Origin: an uncultured Lachnospiraceae bacterium
GTDB lineage: Bacteria; Bacillota; Clostridia; Lachnospirales; Lachnospiraceae
Length of the DNA: 63,073 nucleotides
Assembly (NCBI GenBank): GCA_934339365.1
Contig: CAKRHW010000010.1
Span: forward strand, 1 to 63,073
Direction: 5' to 3'
Positions 52,027 to 59,102 of this stretch are shown piece after piece. The notes under the pieces were generated by a model. That model made no database searches and had not been told where the DNA came from. It worked only from the letters and a program-made list of their open reading frames with translations. Position 1 is the stretch's first letter; every line of letters begins with the position of its first letter. The position numbers and the translations under genes are program-made.

Positions 52027-52185
52027 TTGAAAAAATATACAAAGTATTGTATTATATAGGTGCAGTCGGATTGCAGTGCTGCACTTAATAATTTTTATTC
52101 ATTATTTTTATTTTTCTTTTTTTCATATTGTATACTTTCGAAAAGGAGTTGTAGGCAGAAGGATTCTGAATACAGCTCCTTTTCT
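52027..52185 (+). ncRNA. Candidate small RNA upstream of the GH48 gene
   Basis: A promoter TTGAAA, 17 bp, TATTAT (52027-52055) is followed by a small hairpin (GTGCAG 52060-52065 with CTGCAC 52079-52084), a U-rich segment, and a 13-bp terminator-like hairpin (AAAAGGAGTTGTA 52141-52153 with TACAGCTCCTTTT 52171-52183). The transcript would be about 120 nt and encodes no convincing peptide. Identity unknown. Confidence 0.4.
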
Positions 52186-52254
52186 GGTTGGTTTATTCAG
52201 AACAGATTTTTTGGAAAAATTAGAAAAATAGAATTAGAAAGATAATACAATCTA

Positions 52255-52283
52255 TTGACATTATTTGTAGAATTGGATAAAAT
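52255..52283 (+). promoter_or_regulatory. Promoter of the GH48 gene
   Basis: TTGACA (52255-52260), 17 bp, TAAAAT (52278-52283): close to consensus. Transcription would start near 52290, leaving a leader of about 134 nt. Confidence 0.75.
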
Positions 52284-52423
52284 GCAAGTGTACAAGCTTT
52301 TATGATGGGGGGCTTTGTAAGGATTCAACAAAACCCTTATTATAAGAGCATTCTTTATACGTTATCCGGCTTTATCATCTTAGCCAGACGACAGGTAATA
52401 AAAAAGAGAGGAGAGATAAAAAG

Positions 52424-55400
52424 ATGAAGAAAAGAGTAGTGAGTGCTTTTTTGGGAGCAACTGTTGTTGCAAGTCAGGCATTAAGTCCGTTTACAGCGGT
52501 AGCTGACACAACAGTGAAGGCAGATGCAGCTGCCAGTGTGAAGGCAACAGCGACAAAGGGTGTGAAAGCACAAGGTGCATACGGTGAGAGATTCCAGAGA
52601 TTATATTCTAAGATTAAAGATAAGAACAATGGATATTTTGGATATGATGGAATCCCATATCACTCAGTTGAGACATTGATGTTCGAGGCACCGGATCAGG
52701 GACATGAATCAACCAGTGAGGCTGCAAGTTACTATGTATGGTTAGAGGCTATGAATGGTCGTTACACAGGAGATTTTAGTGGTGTAAATGAAGCATGGCG
52801 AATCATTAATGATCATTTTATTCCACAAGATGGTGGAAAGGATAAAGAAGGCAATGAATCAACATTTGCCGGACAGTTAGACTGTAATTATCCAAAGGAT
52901 CATCCAGCAGATTATGCTCCAGAGATGAATAATCCATCCGATTATCCTGCACGTCAGGATCATGGTGCACCAGTAGGTCAGGATACATTAGTAGATGAGT
53001 TAACATCAGCATATAAGATGCCTGCATCGGAGATGTATGGAATGCACTGGTTACTGGATGTAGATGATTTCTATGGATTTGGTGGTAATCAGGGATTATC
53101 AGGTAAGGCTACTTACATAAATACATTCCAGAGAGGAAAGAATGAAGGTGTATTCAGAACGATTCCACAGCCATGTTGGGAGAACTTTGAGTCAGGTGGA
53201 CAGAATGGATACCTTCCATATTTTGCTGAAGGAAGTGGATATTCAAAACAGTGGAAATACACAATCGCATCGGATGCGGATGCTCGTGTCGTACAGGCTA
53301 TGCACAGAGCAAATGAGAATGCTAAGGTAACAGGAAGCACATCTCAGTTGAAGGATGATATCAATGATACTGTAAAGATGGGTGATTACTTAAGATACTC
53401 TATGTTTGATAAGTACTTTAAGGACTTTGGCATCGGTGACAAAGAAGATGTAGCCGGAGAGAAGAAGTCTGACGGAGACAAGCAGAAGAGTTATTTACTT
53501 TCATGGTACTATGCATGGGGTGGATCACTGGGAACAAACTATGGCGGATGGTCTTGGAAGATTAGTTCAAGTCACTGTCACTTCGGTTACCAGAACCCAT
53601 ATGCAGCATGGGTATTAGCAGAGGATAAGGATTTCACTCCTAAGTCTTCAAATGGACAGAAGGACTGGGCAGAAAGTCTTGACAGACAGTTAGAGTTCTA
53701 TCAGTGGTTACAGTCTGATGAAGGTGGTATCGCCGGTGGTGCAACGAACAACTACATCACAGAAAACAACGAGAACTATGCAGATTATCCAAAGGGAACA
53801 GCTACATTCTATGGAATGGCTTATCAGGAACATCCTGTATACAACGATCCTGGAAGTAACCAGTGGTTCGGTATGCAGTGCTGGTCAATGCAGCGTATTG
53901 CTGAGTTATACTATGACACAGCTAAAGATCCTGCAGATAAAGATACTCACGAGAAGTGTAAGCAGCTTATGGATAAGTGGGCAGCATGGGCAGCTTCAGA
54001 AGTTGACTTCAAGAAGGGCAACGAATGGGTTAAGTCAGAAGATGCAGTTGGAACAGAGACAAAAGAATTTACAGAATACCAGATTCCTGGAACACTTGAG
54101 TGGAAGGGTCAGCCAGATACATGGACAGGTGAATATGTAAATGGTAAGACAAATACAGGATTACACGTTACAGTAGCAGCTAAGAATCATGATATTGGTG
54201 TAGCATCTTCTTTAGCAAACACACTTACATATTATGCAGCAGGTTTACAGGCAGATGATGCAACAGGTAATGCAGATCAGATTAAGCGATATGTTGATAC
54301 AGCACAGAAGCTTTTAACAATTATGGAAAACAAATACGGCGATGAGAAGGGTATTGGCGATCCAGGTTCTATTTCTTATACAAATGAGAAGAGAATTTTT
54401 GAAGATAAGCTTGATATCAGATCTGATTATGAAGGAACCATGCCAAATGGTGACGTAATCAAGAGTGGTGTGTCTACATTCTTATCTATTCGTAGCAATT
54501 ATAAAAATGATGCAGATTATGCAAGAATGGAAGAGGCATATAAGAACGGAGAAGATTGTCCAATGACATATCACCGTTTCTGGGCAAACTCAGAAGCTGC
54601 AATTGCGAATGCTGTAATGGATGAGTATTTCCCTAAGGATGTTAGTGGTTCAATAATTGAAGAACCAACAACGGAAGCACCTACAACAGAGGCTCCAACA
54701 ACAGAGGAAACTACAACAGAAGAACCTGTAACAGAGGCTCCAACAACAGAGGAAACTACAACAGAAGTACCTGTAACAGAGGCTCCAACAACAACAGAGC
54801 CAGCAACAGAGACAACGACAGCACAGGGACAGACAGAAACAACAACAGCACAGAGACAGACAGAGACAACAACAGCACAGGGACAGACGGAAACAACAGA
54901 GCCAGCAACAGAAACAACGACAGCACAGGGACAGACAGAAACAACAGAGGCAACAGAGACAACGACAGCACAGGGACAGACAGAAACAACAGAGGCAACA
55001 GAGCCAGCAACAGAGACAACGACAGCACAGGGACAGACAGAAACAACAACAGCACAGAGACAGACAGAGACAACAACAGCACAGGGACAGACAGAAACAA
55101 CAACAGCACAGAGACAGACAGAGACAACAACAGCACAGGGACAGACAGAGACAACGACAGCACAGAGACAGACAGAGACAACAACAGCACAGGGACAGAC
55201 AGAGACAACGACAGCACAGGATCAGACAGAGACAACAAGAACCTATGATACACCTGGAATCAATGAAAGCAGTATTGTGTTAAGAGTAGGAGAAACTGCT
55301 CCATTAACATATACAAAGGATCCAAATGGAGGAAATCCAAAGTGGGATTCTGAGAATCCATTTGTTGCTGCTGTAGGCAGTGATGGAGTTGTATTAGGAA

Positions 55401-56422
55401 CTGGTGTAGGTGAAACGAATATTGTTCTTGAATTAAATGGAAAACAGTATAAGTGTCATGTAACAGTTGTAAAAGGAAATGAGCCTGCAACAACACCACA
55501 GCAGACAACAACCGATTCAACACAGCGGACAACAACCAGACAGCCGGCAACAAATCCAACACAACCGACAACAACACAGCAGCCTGCAACAAACCCAACA
55601 CAGAGAGATACAACAACAGAGCAGGTAACAACACAGGCTCCAACACAGGAAGTTACAACAACAGAACCAGTTGTAGAGCCAACACAGGAAACAACAACAG
55701 AGGCTGTAACTACTAAGAATCCAACACAGGAAACAACAACAGAACAGCCAACAACAACACAGCAGCCGACAACGACACAGCAGCCGGCAACAAATCCAAC
55801 ACAGCCGACAACTACACAGCCGGCAACACAGCCAACAACAAAGCCATCTACTACACAGCCAACAACATCACAGCAGCCTTCAACAAGCACAGCTGCATCT
55901 AAGTTAACAGTTGGTAAGATCATTCGTTACAATGGTCTTAGATATAAGATTACAAAGAACGCAGGATCTAAGAGAGAAGTAGCTGTAGTTGGTGTAGCAT
56001 CTAAGAGCCTGAAGAAAGTTTCTGTTCCAAAGCAGATTAAAGAGCCAAAGACAAAACTTTCATTCAAGGTAACTTCAGTAGCTGCAAAGGCATTTGTAAA
56101 TAATAAGAAGATTACAAAGGTGTCAATTGGTGCTAATGTAAATAAGATTGGAAGCCAGGCATTTAAGGGATGTAAGAGTGTTAAGACAATCTCTATTAAC
56201 AAGAATGTTAAGAAGATTGACAAGATGGCATTCTACGGATGTAAGAAGGTTTCTGCAATTACAATCAAGAGCAAGAAGCTTACAAACGGAACAGTAAAAG
56301 CAAAAGCATTCGGTGGAATGAGTAAGAAAGTAGTTTACAGAGTTCCTAAGAATAAAGTTGCTTCATACAAGAAGTTACTTGCTAAGAAGGGTGCAGGATG
56401 GAATGCAATTGTTAGACACTAA
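52424..56422 (+). CDS. Secreted GH48 cellulase with Big-type and LRR domains
   Basis: 1332 residues. A signal peptide (about 1-27) is followed by a GH48 catalytic domain (about 52-740) with the family block at 79-100 (YHSVETL, FEAPD, GHESTSEA; carries the proposed acid Glu), MHWLLDVDDFYGFG and WGGSLGTNYGGWSWKISSSHCHFGYQNPYAAW. GH48 enzymes are processive, reducing-end cellobiohydrolases. Then come a Thr/Glu/Gln repeat linker (745-940), an Ig-like Big domain (945-1015), a second Thr/Gln/Pro linker (1020-1155) and BspA-type LRR_5 repeats (1160-1332). No CBM, dockerin or LPXTG is evident. GAGGAGAG precedes the ATG. Codon use suggests high expression. Confidence 0.93.
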   Translation: MKKRVVSAFLGATVVASQALSPFTAVADTTVKADAAASVKATATKGVKAQGAYGERFQRLYSKIKDKNNGYFGYDGIPYHSVETLMFEAPDQGHESTSEAASYYVWLEAMNGRYTGDFSGVNEAWRIINDHFIPQDGGKDKEGNESTFAGQLDCNYPKDHPADYAPEMNNPSDYPARQDHGAPVGQDTLVDELTSAYKMPASEMYGMHWLLDVDDFYGFGGNQGLSGKATYINTFQRGKNEGVFRTIPQPCWENFESGGQNGYLPYFAEGSGYSKQWKYTIASDADARVVQAMHRANENAKVTGSTSQLKDDINDTVKMGDYLRYSMFDKYFKDFGIGDKEDVAGEKKSDGDKQKSYLLSWYYAWGGSLGTNYGGWSWKISSSHCHFGYQNPYAAWVLAEDKDFTPKSSNGQKDWAESLDRQLEFYQWLQSDEGGIAGGATNNYITENNENYADYPKGTATFYGMAYQEHPVYNDPGSNQWFGMQCWSMQRIAELYYDTAKDPADKDTHEKCKQLMDKWAAWAASEVDFKKGNEWVKSEDAVGTETKEFTEYQIPGTLEWKGQPDTWTGEYVNGKTNTGLHVTVAAKNHDIGVASSLANTLTYYAAGLQADDATGNADQIKRYVDTAQKLLTIMENKYGDEKGIGDPGSISYTNEKRIFEDKLDIRSDYEGTMPNGDVIKSGVSTFLSIRSNYKNDADYARMEEAYKNGEDCPMTYHRFWANSEAAIANAVMDEYFPKDVSGSIIEEPTTEAPTTEAPTTEETTTEEPVTEAPTTEETTTEVPVTEAPTTTEPATETTTAQGQTETTTAQRQTETTTAQGQTETTEPATETTTAQGQTETTEATETTTAQGQTETTEATEPATETTTAQGQTETTTAQRQTETTTAQGQTETTTAQRQTETTTAQGQTETTTAQRQTETTTAQGQTETTTAQDQTETTRTYDTPGINESSIVLRVGETAPLTYTKDPNGGNPKWDSENPFVAAVGSDGVVLGTGVGETNIVLELNGKQYKCHVTVVKGNEPATTPQQTTTDSTQRTTTRQPATNPTQPTTTQQPATNPTQRDTTTEQVTTQAPTQEVTTTEPVVEPTQETTTEAVTTKNPTQETTTEQPTTTQQPTTTQQPATNPTQPTTTQPATQPTTKPSTTQPTTSQQPSTSTAASKLTVGKIIRYNGLRYKITKNAGSKREVAVVGVASKSLKKVSVPKQIKEPKTKLSFKVTSVAAKAFVNNKKITKVSIGANVNKIGSQAFKGCKSVKTISINKNVKKIDKMAFYGCKKVSAITIKSKKLTNGTVKAKAFGGMSKKVVYRVPKNKVASYKKLLAKKGAGWNAIVRH
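54660..55240 (+). repeat. Thr/Glu/Gln linker repeats in the GH48 gene
   Basis: Short PTTEAPTTEE-type repeats (54660-54790) are followed by many copies of a 27-bp unit encoding TAQGQTETT or TAQRQTETT, some separated by EPATETT or EATE insertions. Several units are identical or nearly identical in DNA, so copy number may vary between strains. Confidence 0.95.
55490..55885 (+). repeat. Second low-complexity linker (Thr/Gln/Pro) in the GH48 gene
   Basis: Irregular repeats of TTQQPATNPTQPTT type link the Big domain to the leucine-rich repeats. Less regular than the first linker, suggesting an older expansion. Confidence 0.85.
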
Positions 56423-56462
56423 TAATTGGAATAACATCATGTAATAAATCTCTTTAAAAATT

Positions 56463-56512
56463 GAACCGTCGCACTTGCGAATTCATTTTCGTGAGGCGGC
56501 GGTTCTTTTTTT
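56463..56512 (+). terminator. Terminator of the GH48 gene
   Basis: GAACCGTCGC pairs with GCGGCGGTTC (one wobble), with an inner CTTGCGAA/TTCGTGAG stem, followed by a long T run. Confidence 0.9.
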
Positions 56513-56655
56513 AAAACTAAAGATAGAAAAGACTAACTATACATAAATAAATGAAAAGAATATAAAACTACATATGAATTAATGAGTTTATGCACGAATA
56601 GATGTAGTGGTAATACCACTAGCGGAAAATCCACTAGGAAATTGATAAAAAGTAC

Positions 56656-56684
56656 TTTACATTTTGGCGATAATACACCATAAT
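56656..56684 (+). promoter_or_regulatory. Promoter of the orphan acidic protein gene
   Basis: TTTACA, 17 bp, CATAAT. Predicted start near 56691, giving a leader of about 134 nt before the ATG at 56825. Confidence 0.55.
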
Positions 56685-56824
56685 AGAGAGGAACCGAAAG
56701 TGATGGAATGCAAAAGGCGCCGTAACATGAGGTATATCGATTACATAGAAAGGATAAGCTGTTATGCCAAGGGGTGAATCAGAATGGTGAACATACATGG
56801 CTGAGAGAACAGTAGGAGAGCGTT

Positions 56825-57376
56825 ATGTCAATGAGTACAGACAAGAATTCAAGAATCAATGTAGTATTTGATGCAAAGGAGAACGAAGGATTATTTCTTC
56901 AGGAGGAGAATGGAGCAGAGAAGAGATTAGGAGCTGTTGCATTATGTAAGCTTCCGGGATCAGAGGAGACGACGAGAAGCATGACGGCAGTATTCGAGGC
57001 GGTCAGTAAGTGGTTTGGTTTTGCAGACACACAGGAGATGGTGGATGCAGTAGAAGCATGGGAAGCTGAGAATCAGGATGACGTAGAGGAGAGCATTACT
57101 TTTGACTTCGAGACAACCAGATATTTAGAAGATGGAAGTTTTGAAGTAGCATTTGATGAGCTTATGAAGGAAGTAGAAGCGACTGAGATTAAGAATGCGA
57201 AGGTTGCAAGTTACTTCCTGAGAGCAGCTGCAAGATTTGTTTTAGCAGGATGTGCAGGAGCATATACAATCTGCGAGACAGAGAAGGTTGCATTACAGGG
57301 TAAGGTTTTTGAATACAAGGCCTTTACTGTAATGTGTGAGAAGCAGTTACAGGAGAATGGATTCGAACTTGCATAG
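56825..57376 (+). CDS. Unknown acidic cytoplasmic protein
   Basis: 183 residues; not recognised. No signal or TM segment. Rich in Glu and Asp, with a predicted mixed alpha/beta first half (INVVFDAKENEGLFLQEENG) and a helical second half (VASYFLRAAARFVLAGCAGAYTICE). GGAGAG lies about 6 nt before the ATG. It is monocistronic, with its own promoter and terminator. Codon choice (AAG, GCA, TTA) resembles the well-expressed genes of this window. Confidence 0.75.
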   Translation: MSMSTDKNSRINVVFDAKENEGLFLQEENGAEKRLGAVALCKLPGSEETTRSMTAVFEAVSKWFGFADTQEMVDAVEAWEAENQDDVEESITFDFETTRYLEDGSFEVAFDELMKEVEATEIKNAKVASYFLRAAARFVLAGCAGAYTICETEKVALQGKVFEYKAFTVMCEKQLQENGFELA

Positions 57377-57397
57377 GCATATCATATGTCTGTGAAG

Positions 57398-57443
57398 AAA
57401 AGCCGTACAGGTAGATTTATAATTTGCCTGTGCGGCTTTTTGT
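57398..57443 (+). terminator. Terminator after the orphan acidic protein gene
   Basis: A 16-bp stem starting AAAAGCCG and ending CGGCTTTT with two wobbles, followed by T residues. Begins 22 nt after the stop. Confidence 0.88.
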
Positions 57444-57494
57444 GCTATACTAAGGCTATCAGACAATTACAGAACAGAAGAAAGGGAACCGCAT

Positions 57495-58517
57495 ATGAAG
57501 ATTTACGATGTCAGTGGAGAAGCACACTCGATTTTTGAGGAGAAAGAAGGAAAGACGCAGGCAGGTTTAGAATGCTGTATGGGACAGTGTCAGATAGTAG
57601 AATGTGAGGGAAATCTAGATGACGGATTTGTGGACGCATGTTTTCAATCGGATGGATGCCGACAGAAATGTATTCTTGTGAAGGGAGTATACACTGTCAC
57701 AGAAGATGGAGCGAAGGCACTTATCAGACATCAGGTGGACTGTTTTGGGGTGGAACAGTCAGCTGTCTGGGAAGAACAGAAGATGCAACAGGAACTGTGT
57801 GCACATGGAATGACGGTCTTAAATGGATTGGATTTAAAAGAGGTACCAAAAGGGCAATATCTTTTATCTACGGCTTTGGTGTTTAGAGAAGACAGTGGGG
57901 AAAAAGAGGTACGGATTCTTTTACTCAAAGACAAAGAAGAACTAGAAATGGCTGCACAGGAAGCGGATTTATGGCAGCGTGCAATTGAATTTGCAACGAT
58001 GGCGCACAAGGGTGCTGTCCGCAAGGGAACGAAGATTCCTTATATTGTGCATCCGGTAGAGGCATCGAACATTGTATACAGCCTGACAGATGATTTAGAG
58101 ATTGTTGCAGCAGCGGCACTCCATGATGTAATTGAAGATACGATATACGGTTATGAGGATCTGAAGCAGGAATTCGGGAAAAGAGTGGCAGATTTTGTAC
58201 AGGGTGCAAGCGAGAACAAAAGGCGTCATATGAAGGCAGCGGATTCCTGGAAGATTCGCAAGCAAGAGGCATTAGAACACATGAAGAAAGCCAATCGGGA
58301 AGAAAAGATGATTGCTTTGGGGGATAAGTTGTCAAATATGCGGGCAACGAGTGAAGCTTACGCAAAGCTTGGGGATAAAGTATGGAATCGTTTCAATGTG
58401 AAGGATAAAAAAATGCATGCATGGTATTATTGCGGAGCCAGAGATGCATTGAAAGAATTTCAGTATACCGAGGCATGGAAAGAATTTGATATGCTTTGTA
58501 AGCGTGTCTTTGGATAA
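57495..58517 (+). CDS. Cysteine-rich domain fused to a SpoT/MESH1-like HD hydrolase
   Basis: 340 residues. The C-terminal part (about 155-335) is a RelA/SpoT-hydrolase-type HD domain: AIEFATMAHKGAVRKGTKIPYIVHPVEA, AAALHDVIEDT (metal HD plus the ED pair) and MIALGDKLSNMRAT. There is no synthetase domain, so a (p)ppGpp or related nucleotide hydrolase role is plausible. The N-terminal 150 residues are unfamiliar and carry seven cysteines between residues 27 and 59 (27, 28, 32, 37, 49, 55, 59), a possible metal or redox site. GAAAGGG precedes the ATG. The next gene, 27 nt on, encodes a metallophosphoesterase. Confidence 0.82.
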   Translation: MKIYDVSGEAHSIFEEKEGKTQAGLECCMGQCQIVECEGNLDDGFVDACFQSDGCRQKCILVKGVYTVTEDGAKALIRHQVDCFGVEQSAVWEEQKMQQELCAHGMTVLNGLDLKEVPKGQYLLSTALVFREDSGEKEVRILLLKDKEELEMAAQEADLWQRAIEFATMAHKGAVRKGTKIPYIVHPVEASNIVYSLTDDLEIVAAAALHDVIEDTIYGYEDLKQEFGKRVADFVQGASENKRRHMKAADSWKIRKQEALEHMKKANREEKMIALGDKLSNMRATSEAYAKLGDKVWNRFNVKDKKMHAWYYCGARDALKEFQYTEAWKEFDMLCKRVFG

Positions 58518-58544
58518 AAATGGAAATCAAAGGAGGAACCTACA

Positions 58545-59102
58545 ATGAAGTGGATGATTGCATCCGATATACATGGATCAAGTTATTATTGCAGACAGAT
58601 GTTAGAAGCATTAGACCGGGAAAAAGCAGATAGACTCGTTCTGTTGGGGGATGTGCTGTATCATGGGCCAAGAAATGACCTTCCAAAAGATTATGCACCG
58701 AAAGAAGTAATTGCGATGTTAAATGAGAGAAAGGATCAGATTCTTTGCGTGAGAGGCAACTGTGATACAGAAGTAGATCAGATGGTGCTGGAATTTCCGG
58801 TTCTGGCAGAGTATGCCTACCTTGTAGATGGAAATATTCAGATATTTGCTACTCATGGACATCATTTTAATGAAAACACCCTTCCACTGCTTCAAAAAGG
58901 TGATATCCTGTTGCATGGACATACCCATGTGCCGGTCTGCAGAGAACATGAGAATTACGTTTATATGAATCCGGGTTCTGTATCGATTCCAAAAGAAGAA
59001 TCCTGGCATGGATACATGACCTTAGAAAATGGTCTGTTTCTGTGGAAAGATCTGCAGGGAGAAGAGAAAATGAGGTATCAGAAAGAAGGAAGGGAAAACT
59101 AG
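58545..59102 (+). CDS. yfcE: YfcE/MJ0936-type phosphodiesterase
   Basis: 185 residues. Calcineurin-like metallophosphoesterase with metal-binding motifs SDIHGS, LLGDVLYHG, RGNCD, ATHGHH and HGHTHVP. Characterised members cleave phosphodiester bonds in vitro; the natural substrate is unsettled. AAAGGAGG precedes the ATG. Its stop codon touches the start of fliB, so the two are translationally coupled, and with the HD protein they form a three-gene run. Confidence 0.92.
   Translation: MKWMIASDIHGSSYYCRQMLEALDREKADRLVLLGDVLYHGPRNDLPKDYAPKEVIAMLNERKDQILCVRGNCDTEVDQMVLEFPVLAEYAYLVDGNIQIFATHGHHFNENTLPLLQKGDILLHGHTHVPVCREHENYVYMNPGSVSIPKEESWHGYMTLENGLFLWKDLQGEEKMRYQKEGREN

Larger units (their letters stand above)
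51927..52423. other. 497-bp gap between trxA and the GH48 gene
   Basis: It holds a promoter (52027-52055), a candidate small RNA (about 52062-52185) ending in a hairpin, and the strong GH48 promoter (52255-52283) with a leader of about 130 nt. The first 100 bases after trxA show nothing clear. A 61-codon reading frame at 52060-52245 looks non-coding (Phe/Leu-rich, no ribosome site). Confidence 0.6.
56423..56824. other. 402-bp gap between GH48 and the orphan acidic protein
   Basis: It holds the GH48 terminator, a cluster of TAGTGG/CCACTA repeats (56603-56637), a promoter (56656-56684) and a leader of about 134 nt. The leader could contain a 24-codon reading frame (56703-56777), but its ribosome site overlaps the predicted transcript start. 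Confidence 0.55.

Noticed and set aside
52060..52245. 61-codon frame in the trxA-GH48 gap
   Set aside because: Starts with no ribosome site, is Phe/Leu/Ser-rich, and runs through two hairpins; better explained as a small RNA region.
52290..52423. Class I c-di-GMP riboswitch in the GH48 leader
   Set aside because: The conserved CAAAG, GGGCAAACC and GGTAGGTAGCGGGG elements are absent.
54660..55240. CRISPR-like regular repeats
   Set aside because: The repeats are in-frame coding units without unique spacers, inside the GH48 gene.
54756..55253. 165-codon minus-strand frame over the GH48 linker
   Set aside because: A Leu/Ser/Val repeat produced by the complementary strand of the Thr/Glu/Gln minisatellite; no start signals.
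55456..55923. 155-codon minus-strand frame, Cys/Val/Gly-rich
   Set aside because: Mirror of the second Thr/Gln/Pro linker; repeat artefact.
56770..56815. TPP-riboswitch-like GGGGTG...GGCTGAGAG before the acidic orphan protein
   Set aside because: Only the 5' THI-box words are present. The downstream ACC...CCTGAT and GATAATGCCAGCGTAGG parts are missing, and the ATG follows within 15 nt.
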